NCBI GenBank assembly: GCA_045631525.1
Contig: JAZQUY010000026.1
Coordinates: 1-63,743, forward strand
Length of the DNA stretch: 63,743 nucleotides
Reading direction: 5' to 3'
Source of the DNA: SIG440 sp045631525
GTDB lineage: Bacteria > Bacillota > Clostridia > Monoglobales > Monoglobaceae
The translations under genes were made by a program, and so were the position numbers. The notes under the pieces are model-generated. The model was given only the letters and a program-made list of their open reading frames with translations. It had not been told where the DNA came from and did no database searches. This document shows positions 7,606 to 14,964 of this stretch, in pieces. Numbering within the stretch: the first letter of the stretch is position 1; every line of letters starts with the position of its first letter.

Positions 7606-8652
7606 TTATTTTTCTGGGTGGTCACCTCGGGCGGTGACTATTTCATAGCCAATGGCATCAATGCGTTTTTTTAGAAGCTTAAGGCCCTCTGCGGCTTCTT
7701 CATTGGTTGAAATTTTGCCGTTATAAAGCATATATTTTTGTCTATCCTCGATGGGTGAAAGGTTGGGCATAACAACATTTGCACCCGACAAAATTCCCAT
7801 TTCACGACCCTTTTTGTGAATTGTTCCAAGGGCGGTTGTGGAGGGAAGAAGCACATTTTTGAGCATTATTCTCACGAGTGCGAGAATTAAGAGAGTCAAT
7901 TCAAGACTTCCTTGGGGTTTATCCCCAAATGGTGTGTCTTTGTGGGGAATAAAAGGTCCGATGCCCACCATCTCAGGGTTTAGTTCGCGGATAAAGAGCA
8001 AATCCTCTGCCAAAGTGTCAAATGTCTGATGAGGTGAACCCACCATAAAACCGCAACCTGTTTGAAAACCGATTTCTTTGAGGTCAAAAAGACATTTTTT
8101 TCTGTTTTCAAGGGTTTGCCCTTTTGGGTGGAGCATACTGTAATGCTCGCTGTTTGCGGTTTCGTGGCGAAGAAGATAGCGGTCTGCACCTGCATCAAAA
8201 AGCTTTTGATAGCTCATCTTTGATTTTTCACCTATTGACAGCGTAACTGCACAATCGGGATAATTTTCTTTAATGCTGTGGATAATGTCACACATTAAAT
8301 CATCATCAAAGTGGGAGTCTTCACCGCCTTGAAGAACAAAGGTACGAAAACCCAAGGGGTAACCTGTTTCACAGCAGGAAAGAATATCTTTTTTTGAAAG
8401 GCGGTATCTCTCTGCGTTTTTGTTTTCAGAACGAAGACCGCAGTAATAACAATTTTGCTTGCATATGTTTGTGAATTCAATGAGACCACGGATGTATATT
8501 TTGTTTCCAAAATATTCTGCAGAAATTTCACGCGCAAGCCTTCGTGCGAACTCCAAATCATTTTTGGTAAAGGTAGAGAGTATCTGCACAAATTCGCTGT
8601 GCGTGAGGGTACCCGCGGATTCAAGTCTTTTTATAAGTTCGAGATTATTCAC
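7606..8652 (-). CDS. hydE: [FeFe]-hydrogenase H-cluster radical SAM maturase HydE
   Basis: 348 residues, typical for HydE. It acts with HydG and HydF to build the diiron subcluster, using an iron-cysteine complex made by HydG as substrate. The radical SAM motif is C64-x3-C68-x2-C71 in TNICKQNCYYCGLR, followed by VLQGGED and GCGFMVGSPHQT, which are typical of the family. The start is GTG at 8652, supported by GGGGAGG just upstream. The regulator gene ends 20 bases before it, so the two are cotranscribed. Confidence 0.95.
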   Translation of the reverse strand: MNNLELIKRLESAGTLTHSEFVQILSTFTKNDLEFARRLAREISAEYFGNKIYIRGLIEFTNICKQNCYYCGLRSENKNAERYRLSKKDILSCCETGYPLGFRTFVLQGGEDSHFDDDLMCDIIHSIKENYPDCAVTLSIGEKSKMSYQKLFDAGADRYLLRHETANSEHYSMLHPKGQTLENRKKCLFDLKEIGFQTGCGFMVGSPHQTFDTLAEDLLFIRELNPEMVGIGPFIPHKDTPFGDKPQGSLELTLLILALVRIMLKNVLLPSTTALGTIHKKGREMGILSGANVVMPNLSPIEDRQKYMLYNGKISTNEEAAEGLKLLKKRIDAIGYEIVTARGDHPEK

Positions 8653-8672
8653 ATTAACCTCCCCCTAAAATG

Positions 8673-8915
8673 CTATTTTGAACAAACTGTCTTGACGCTT
8701 ACATCGGCAATCATACCAAGCTTTCCTGAAAGAGCGCCTATAACATCGGTTGAAGCATCAAGAACAATACTCATCACCGAAAGGTCTTTTTCACGGTAGG
8801 GAATACCCATTCTGCCAACGATATAATCGCTGTAATCGTGAAGAATACGGTTGATTTCTTCGGATGAGTCAAGGTTGTTGATAATAATACCAATAATTGC
8901 AATTCTAGTTTCCAT
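8673..8915 (-). CDS. TM1266-type iron-only hydrogenase system regulator
   Basis: 80 residues: METRIAIIGIIINNLD, then YREKDLSVMSIVLDAS and ALSGKLGMIADVSVKT. This is the small ACT-like family named for Thermotoga TM1266, which habitually sits with hydEFG genes and is annotated as a putative regulator. I chose the ATG at 8915 because GGAGG is six bases ahead. Longer readings from 8975 run through the leader hairpin. It is the first gene of the maturation operon, directly behind the attenuator-like leader. Whether it binds RNA, DNA or a ligand is unknown. Confidence 0.85.
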   Translation of the reverse strand: METRIAIIGIIINNLDSSEEINRILHDYSDYIVGRMGIPYREKDLSVMSIVLDASTDVIGALSGKLGMIADVSVKTVCSK

Positions 8916-8936
8916 TTTAAAGCCTCCAAATAAAAA

Positions 8937-8962
8937 TACTCTTTGCCGAGGGGCAAAGAGTA
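8937..8962 (-). terminator. attenuator-like terminator in the hydrogenase maturation leader
   Basis: On the minus strand, TACTCTTTGCC (8962-8952) pairs with GGCAAAGAGTA (8947-8937) in a perfect 11-base stem with a four-base loop. TTTTTATTT follows, then the GGAGG site of the first gene. It lies between the operon's own promoter and its first codon. It could also end clpE transcripts that read through. Confidence 0.8.
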
Positions 8963-8989
8963 CAAAAATATACAAAATATAAACATTGT

Positions 8990-8997
8990 TCTTTGCC
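8990..8997 (-). promoter_or_regulatory. candidate antiterminator arm
   Basis: Minus-strand GGCAAAGA at 8997-8990 repeats the second arm of the terminator stem. It can therefore pair with TCTTTGCC in the first arm (8959-8952), which would exclude the terminator. What would switch the two folds is unknown. Confidence 0.6.
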
Positions 8998-9034
8998 TGA
9001 AACTCAGAAATTCATCCTCGTTCTCAGCAAAATA

Positions 9035-9063
9035 ATTGTATCATAAATCGGCGCTTGTGTCAA
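9035..9063 (-). promoter_or_regulatory. promoter of the hydrogenase maturation operon
   Basis: Consensus TTGACA (9063-9058), a 17-base spacer and TACAAT (9040-9035) on the minus strand. The start point would be near 9028, giving a leader of about 113 bases before the first gene. Confidence 0.85.
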
Positions 9064-9072
9064 CATCGCAAA

Positions 9073-11439
9073 TTATTGAATTTTTGATACCTTGAGGGCA
9101 TTATCTTCACTGGAAATCAGAACATTGCTTCCGTCCAAAAGTTCACCGCCAATGAACATTTGTGCCAATGCGTCCTCGATGTGTCTTTCAATATATCTGC
9201 GCATAGGACGGGCACCGTACTGAACATTATAACCGTTTTTGACAATAATTTCTTTTGCCTCAGGGGTTACTTCAATTGAAATTCCTTTTTCTGAAAGACC
9301 CTTGCCAAGTTCGGCAAGCATAAGGTCAACGATTTTCAAAAGGTCATCCTGTGAAAGCTCATCAAATACAATGATTTCATCAATGCGGTTTAAAAATTCA
9401 GGTCTGAACAGCTGTTTCAAGGCTTTTTCTGCCTTAAGTTTGTTTGATGCATTAATGCTTGCACCAAAGCCTGCGATGCCGCCCAAAGTTTCGCTGCCTG
9501 CATTTGAGGTCATAACGATTATGGTATCCTCAAAGGAAACAGTCTTTCCGTGGCTGTCGGTGATGCGACCGTCATCTAAGATTTGGAGAAGAATATTGAA
9601 AACATCGGGGTGTGCCTTTTCAATTTCGTCAAAGAGAATGACGGAATAGGGGTGACGTCTTATTTTTTCGGTGAGCTGACCTGCATCGTCATAACCCACA
9701 TATCCAGGGGGCGAACCGATGAGTCTTGAAACAGTGTGCTTTTCCATAAACTCGGACATATCAAAGCGGATGAGGGCGTCTTCTGTGTCAAAAACTTCTT
9801 TTGCAATCTGTTTTACAAGCTCGGTTTTTCCCACGCCTGTGGGACCTACGAAAATGAAAGATGCGGGACGGCGTTTGAGACTAAGCCCTGCACGCTTGCG
9901 GCGGATACCGCGGGATACAGCGGAAACAGCCTCGTCCTGACCGATGAGATTTTTGTGAAGACGTTCTTCAAGGTTTACAAGACGATTGGTTTCAAATTCG
10001 GTTATATTTTTAACGGGAATTTTTGTCCATCCCTCAATAACAGCTGCCAAATCGTCAGGGGTGAGATAAACATCGCTGATTGTCTTTTTAATCTCCTCAA
10101 TTTCGGCAAGCAACTGACATTCACGGCTTTTGAGTTCAGCTATTCTTTCATAGCTTTCAGTTGTTGCCGCACTTTCGTCAGCATTTTGTGCTTCAAGCTC
10201 TGCCTGCATGGATTTGACTTCCTCAAGCTGTGATTTCAGCTTTGCAAGGTCTGTGAGCGCCACGTTGTCAAGGTTTGCCTTTGATGCTGCCTCGTCAATT
10301 ACGTCAATAGCCTTGTCGGGGAGAAATCTGTCAGTGATATAACGCTTTGAAAGAACTGTTGCACAGCGGATAATGTCATCGGTGATTTTTACCTTGTGAT
10401 AATCTTCGTAATAATCCTTTATGCCGCGTAGCATCTCGATGGTTTCTTCGATTGATGGCTCTTCAACAATGACGGACTGAAATCTGCGCTCCAGGGCACT
10501 GTCTTTTTCGATGTGCTTGCGGTATTCTTCCAAGGTGGTTGCACCGATAATCTGAATTTCACCCCTCGAGAGTGCGGGTTTTAAAATGTTTCCTGCGTTC
10601 ATAGCACCCTCGGCATCGCCTGCTTTTGTAAGGATGTGCACCTCATCAATTACAAGAATAATGTTTCCAAGCGCCTTGACCTCGCTGATAAGGCTTTTAA
10701 GGCGTGACTCGAACTGACCACGGAATTGTGTTCCCGCAACCATAGCAGCCATATCAAGAAGATAAATTTCATAGCCCAAAAGCTTTGCGGGTACGTTTCC
10801 TTCAGCAATCCTCAGGGCAAGACCCTCAGCAATAGCGGTTTTTCCCACGCCTGGTTCACCGATTAAGACGGGATTGTTCTTTGTACGGCGGTTGAGAATC
10901 TGGGTTATGCGGTTCATCTCGGTGTCCCTGCCGATAATACGGTCAATCTCGCCTTGTTTTGCCTTTCTTGTGAGATTTGTGCCGTACATATCCAAGAATT
11001 TGCGACCTTTGTCCTTTTTCTTTTTATCATCTTTTGGATTTTTTGATGATGAGGTGTTTTGTGCTGCCCCCACATTTTCGTCAGCAGACCTTCCGCCGAA
11101 CATATTGGACAAGAAAGAGAGGGGTGACTTTTTCATAGCACCGCCGTCTTCACTGTCATCAAAATCTGCGCCCTCTAAAAATTCTCCTGAAAGCATCTGC
11201 ATCGGGTCAAAGTCTTCGCCTGAGCCAACCATTTCTTCCATCATTTTCATTGTTTCGCTATTCATATTGTCAAATTCCTCAGGACTTATACCGAGACTCT
11301 TTATCATATTTGAAACAGCGTCAATATTCAGTTCCTTGGCACACGAGAGACAATAACCCTCGTTCACCTGTTTGCCGTCGGGTTCCATCTTGGTGACAAA
11401 AACCACAGCCATATTTTTTTTGCATCTTGTACAGAGCAT
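9073..11439 (-). CDS. clpE: ClpE-type AAA+ ATPase with N-terminal zinc finger
   Basis: 788 residues, Hsp100 unfoldase that feeds ClpP. The N-terminus has C3-x2-C6 and C30-x2-C33, a zinc finger as in ClpE and McsA, in place of the ClpC-type Clp_N repeats. A ~110-residue acidic and charged linker follows. The first AAA+ module has Walker A GEPGVGKTA and DEVH. The coiled-coil middle domain is near residues 400-470. The second module has GPTGVGKTE and FDEIEKAHP, with the ClpP-binding loop region around GGIAGFG. No ctsR, mcsA or mcsB gene adjoins it, and I see no CtsR heptad repeats in the promoter region. The start has GGAGGG six bases ahead. It is longer than Bacillus ClpE (about 700). Confidence 0.9.
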   Translation of the reverse strand: MLCTRCKKNMAVVFVTKMEPDGKQVNEGYCLSCAKELNIDAVSNMIKSLGISPEEFDNMNSETMKMMEEMVGSGEDFDPMQMLSGEFLEGADFDDSEDGGAMKKSPLSFLSNMFGGRSADENVGAAQNTSSSKNPKDDKKKKDKGRKFLDMYGTNLTRKAKQGEIDRIIGRDTEMNRITQILNRRTKNNPVLIGEPGVGKTAIAEGLALRIAEGNVPAKLLGYEIYLLDMAAMVAGTQFRGQFESRLKSLISEVKALGNIILVIDEVHILTKAGDAEGAMNAGNILKPALSRGEIQIIGATTLEEYRKHIEKDSALERRFQSVIVEEPSIEETIEMLRGIKDYYEDYHKVKITDDIIRCATVLSKRYITDRFLPDKAIDVIDEAASKANLDNVALTDLAKLKSQLEEVKSMQAELEAQNADESAATTESYERIAELKSRECQLLAEIEEIKKTISDVYLTPDDLAAVIEGWTKIPVKNITEFETNRLVNLEERLHKNLIGQDEAVSAVSRGIRRKRAGLSLKRRPASFIFVGPTGVGKTELVKQIAKEVFDTEDALIRFDMSEFMEKHTVSRLIGSPPGYVGYDDAGQLTEKIRRHPYSVILFDEIEKAHPDVFNILLQILDDGRITDSHGKTVSFEDTIIVMTSNAGSETLGGIAGFGASINASNKLKAEKALKQLFRPEFLNRIDEIIVFDELSQDDLLKIVDLMLAELGKGLSEKGISIEVTPEAKEIIVKNGYNVQYGARPMRRYIERHIEDALAQMFIGGELLDGSNVLISSEDNALKVSKIQ

Positions 11440-11499
11440 ATTTTTCCCTCCGTCATATATTTACGGTGCAAAAGCACCTGAAAATTCAAAGTATAAAAC

Positions 11500-11528
11500 A
11501 GTATAGCACAAAACAAGGGGCATTTCAA
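11500..11528 (-). promoter_or_regulatory. promoter of clpE
   Basis: On the minus strand, TTGAAA (11528-11523), 17 bases, TATACT (11505-11500). A small inverted repeat, GGTGC and GCACC (11465-11478), lies in the leader between it and the start codon. It is a possible operator, but weak evidence. Confidence 0.7.
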
Positions 11529-11590
11529 TTAAAATTTTATTAACAATATGAAAAAAATTACCAAAAAACCAATGAATTTCACCAAATCCC

Positions 11591-11619
11591 TTTACAAATG
11601 CGAAAATTTCCTGTAAAAT
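11591..11619 (+). promoter_or_regulatory. promoter of ileS
   Basis: TTTACA (11591-11596), a 17-base spacer and TAAAAT (11614-11619). The leader to the start codon is only about 50 bases. It is too short for a T-box and has none of the T-box sequence marks. Confidence 0.6.
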
Positions 11620-11675
11620 ATAATGGTTAATGACTTGGTTTATTATTCATTTTATATACTTAGGAGGCATTTATT

Positions 11676-14600
11676 ATGTACGACAAGGTGTCAACCGATT
11701 TATCCTTTGTGGACAGAGAAAAAGAGGTTGTCAAGTTCTGGAAGGATAATGACATATTCAAAAAGAGTATAAAGAACCGTGAGAGTGGAGAAATTTATAC
11801 TTTCTTTGATGGTCCCCCCACAGCGAACGGAAAGCCCCATATTGGCCACGTTCTTACTCGTGTTATCAAGGACCTTATTCCCCGTTACCGCACAATGAAA
11901 GGCTTTAGCGTTCAAAGAAAAGCGGGCTGGGATACCCACGGTCTTCCCGTTGAACTTGAGGTTGAAAAACAGCTTGGCATCAGCGGAAAGCCCCAGATTG
12001 AAAATTACGGAATTGAAGATTTTGTGAAAAAATGTAAAGACAGCGTTTTTACTTACCAGAGTGAGTGGGAGGAAATGAGTGACCGTGTTGGCTTCTGGGC
12101 TGATATGGAAAATCCTTATGTTACTTACCACAATGACTATATTGAGTCTGTTTGGTGGGCACTCAAAACCATATGGGACAAAAAGCTTCTTTACAAAGGT
12201 CACAAGATTATGCCATATTGTCCCCGTTGCGGAACTTCCCTTTCAAGCCACGAGGTTGCTCAAGGGTATAAGGATGTAAAGGAAGCATCTTTGATTGCGA
12301 AGTTTATCGTAAAGGGCAAGACAAACGAATATATCTTGGCTTGGACAACAACTCCGTGGACGCTTCCCTCAAACGTGGCACTTTGCGTTAACCCCCACGA
12401 AACATATGTAAAGGTAAAGGTGGCTGACGAAACCTTTATCTTGGCTGAGGCACTTCTTGAAACAGTTATCAAGGACGAATATGAGGTAATCGAAAAGTAT
12501 ATCGGCACAGAACTATGTGGCCTTGAATATGAGCCTCTTTACAACTTTGCGACGCTTGATAAAAAAGGACATTTCATAGTTGCTGACAACTATGTTACTA
12601 TGAGTGATGGTACAGGTATCGTTCATATCGCACCTGCATTTGGTGAAGACGACTCACGTGTGGGTAGAGAAAACGACCTGCCTTTCGTTAACCTTGTTAA
12701 CCCTCAGGGTAACTTTGTAGACGCGGTTACACCCTGGAAAGGTATGTTCGTAAAAGACGTTGACAAGCTTGTTATTCGCGACCTGAAAGACAGAAATCAG
12801 CTGTTTGAGGTTATAAACTTCGAGCACAGCTATCCTTTCTGTTGGAGATGTGACACACCGCTTCTCTATTACGCTTGTGATACATGGTTCATCAAGATGT
12901 CGGCTGTTCGCGACAGACTTCTTGCTAACAACGAAACAGTAAACTGGATGCCTGACAACATCAAGCACGGCAGATTTGGAAACTTCCTTGAAAATGTAAT
13001 TGACTGGGGTCTCTCACGTTCAAGATATTGGGGAACACCGCTTCCTATCTGGACTTGCGAATGCGGCCATCACGAATGTATTGGTTCAATTCAGGAACTC
13101 AAAGAAAAAGGCATTGAGGTGCCAGATGATATAGAACTCCACAAGCCATATGTTGACAACGTATTTTTAAAATGCGAAAAATGTGGCGGACAGATGAAGC
13201 GAGTTTCGGATGTTATTGACTGTTGGTTTGACTCAGGCTCGATGCCTTTTGCACAGTGGCACTATCCTTTTGAAAACAAGGAAATGTTTGACAACAACTT
13301 CCCTGCAGACTTTATCAGTGAAGCTATCGACCAGACAAGAGGTTGGTTCTATACACTTATTGCCATTTCAACATTGCTCTTTGACAAGTCACCTTATAAG
13401 AATGTTATTGTGCTTGGTCACGTTCAGGATAGGGACGGACGCAAGATGTCAAAGCATATAGGTAATGTTGTAAATCCATGGGATGTTCTAAACAAGCAGG
13501 GTTCGGATGCGGTAAGATGGTATTTCTATTCAAACAGTGCTCCGTGGCTCCCCAACCGTTTCCACGATGAAGCTGTTTCGGAATCACAGAGAAAGTTCCT
13601 TGGTACACTTTGGAATACCTATGCATTCTATGTTCTTTATGCAGATATCGACAAGTTCAATCCAACAGAGCACAAGCTCGATGCATCAAAGCTTACACTT
13701 CTTGACAAGTGGATTTTATCTAAACTGAACTTTGTAATCAGAACTGTTGACGAATATCTTGAAAACTACAAGATTACAGAGGCTACACGTGTTATTCAGG
13801 AATTTACTGACGAGCTTTCAAACTGGTATGTAAGACGCTCAAGAGAAAGATTCTGGGCAAGCGAGCTCACTGACGATAAGATTTCTGCATATATGACACT
13901 TTATACAGTTCTTACTGAGTTCTCAAAGGTTTGTGCACCATTCATTCCGTTTATGACAGAAATGATTTATCAGAATCTTGTTCTCAACGTGGATAAAAAT
14001 GCACCTGAAAGCGTTCACCTTTGTGATTTTCCGAAAGCAAATGTTGAATTTGACTTTGCGGACATTGAGGCTGAAATGGATGCAGTAAGAAAGATTGTTA
14101 TTCTTGGTCGTGCCTGCCGAAATGCAGCAAACATCAAGAACAGACAGCCTATCGCGAAAATCTTTGTTCAGACAAATGAGAAAATAAATGAGGTTTATAA
14201 AGATATCGTTCTTGATGAGCTTAACGTAAAGGAACTTGAAATCACAGCTGATGCAAGCTCGTTTATTTCATACAACTTCAAGCCACAGCTCAAGACAATG
14301 GGTCCCAAGTACGGAAAAATTGTAAGAGCAATCTTTGAAGAGGTAAACAAAATGAACGGTGCAGAGGTTATGGCAACTCTCAACAATGGTGAGATGGTGA
14401 AACTCACTGTTGAGGGCACAGATGTTGAATTCGGCATTGATGACGTTTTGGTTGAAACACTTCAAAAAGACGGTTTTGTGTCAGACAGTGATGCAAGCTA
14501 CACGGTTGTTCTTGATACAAACCTCACTGACGAACTCATTGAAGAGGGCTTTGTAAGAGAAATCCTCAGCAAAATTCAGACAATGAGAAAAGACAGCGGT

Positions 14601-14786
14601 TTTGAGGTTCAGGACAACATCCGTGTGTCATATTGCGGAAGCGAAAAGATTGATTCAATCATCACTGCAAACAAAGCGGAAATTTCTGCTCAGTCACTTG
14701 CTATCTCAATCGAAAGTGCTGAAAATGATGGCAAAGAATGGAATATAAACGGTGAAAAAGTAAAGATTGCAATCGAAAAGGCATAA
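11676..14786 (+). CDS. ileS: isoleucyl-tRNA synthetase, long (type 2-like) form
   Basis: 1036-residue class I synthetase that charges tRNA-Ile. The HIGH motif is H55-I-G-H58 in NGKPHIGHVL, and the KMSKS loop reads KMSKH at 590-594. A CP/editing insert with CPRCGT (zinc site) lies near residue 182, and a second pair, CxC...CEKCGG, near 460-510. A long C-terminal anticodon and tail region lacks the paired-cysteine zinc finger that ends common bacterial IleRS (~930 residues). Length, KMSKH and tail place it with the eukaryote-like IleRS2/MupA group. In that group mupirocin binds poorly, so low mupirocin sensitivity is an inference here. An AGGAGG site is ten bases before the ATG. Confidence 0.95.
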   Translation: MYDKVSTDLSFVDREKEVVKFWKDNDIFKKSIKNRESGEIYTFFDGPPTANGKPHIGHVLTRVIKDLIPRYRTMKGFSVQRKAGWDTHGLPVELEVEKQLGISGKPQIENYGIEDFVKKCKDSVFTYQSEWEEMSDRVGFWADMENPYVTYHNDYIESVWWALKTIWDKKLLYKGHKIMPYCPRCGTSLSSHEVAQGYKDVKEASLIAKFIVKGKTNEYILAWTTTPWTLPSNVALCVNPHETYVKVKVADETFILAEALLETVIKDEYEVIEKYIGTELCGLEYEPLYNFATLDKKGHFIVADNYVTMSDGTGIVHIAPAFGEDDSRVGRENDLPFVNLVNPQGNFVDAVTPWKGMFVKDVDKLVIRDLKDRNQLFEVINFEHSYPFCWRCDTPLLYYACDTWFIKMSAVRDRLLANNETVNWMPDNIKHGRFGNFLENVIDWGLSRSRYWGTPLPIWTCECGHHECIGSIQELKEKGIEVPDDIELHKPYVDNVFLKCEKCGGQMKRVSDVIDCWFDSGSMPFAQWHYPFENKEMFDNNFPADFISEAIDQTRGWFYTLIAISTLLFDKSPYKNVIVLGHVQDRDGRKMSKHIGNVVNPWDVLNKQGSDAVRWYFYSNSAPWLPNRFHDEAVSESQRKFLGTLWNTYAFYVLYADIDKFNPTEHKLDASKLTLLDKWILSKLNFVIRTVDEYLENYKITEATRVIQEFTDELSNWYVRRSRERFWASELTDDKISAYMTLYTVLTEFSKVCAPFIPFMTEMIYQNLVLNVDKNAPESVHLCDFPKANVEFDFADIEAEMDAVRKIVILGRACRNAANIKNRQPIAKIFVQTNEKINEVYKDIVLDELNVKELEITADASSFISYNFKPQLKTMGPKYGKIVRAIFEEVNKMNGAEVMATLNNGEMVKLTVEGTDVEFGIDDVLVETLQKDGFVSDSDASYTVVLDTNLTDELIEEGFVREILSKIQTMRKDSGFEVQDNIRVSYCGSEKIDSIITANKAEISAQSLAISIESAENDGKEWNINGEKVKIAIEKA

Positions 14787-14797
14787 TTATATAACTT

Positions 14798-14827
14798 AAA
14801 AACGGCTCCAAATCGGAGCTGTTTTTT
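14798..14827 (+). terminator. terminator of ileS
   Basis: AAACgGCTCC and GGAGCtGTTT arms around a short AAATC loop, with a six-T run. One G-T mismatch is in the stem. Confidence 0.8.
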
Positions 14828-14889
14828 GTTATTAAGTTACGTTTAGTGAAAATATACAAAAAAAATAAAAAATATTGTTTGGTTTTTGG

Positions 14890-14918
14890 TTGAAAAGTTG
14901 AAAGAAATGCAGTATAAT
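14890..14918 (+). promoter_or_regulatory. promoter of the EF-G paralogue
   Basis: TTGAAA (14890-14895), a 17-base spacer and TATAAT (14913-14918), 46 bases before the start codon. Confidence 0.8.
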
Positions 14919-14964
14919 TATAGAAAGTACTTGACAGTACATATTCACATTGGAGGGTTGAAAA

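Noticed and set aside
10874..11356. Long open frame antisense to clpE, with similar frames antisense to the EF-G gene at 15447-15935
   Set aside because: Low-complexity Ser/Leu/Phe-rich products without start signals. They are the usual shadow of an AT-rich coding strand.
11440..11675. T-box riboswitch before ileS
   Set aside because: The leader after the promoter is about 50 bases, and the T-box consensus and a terminator/antiterminator pair are absent.
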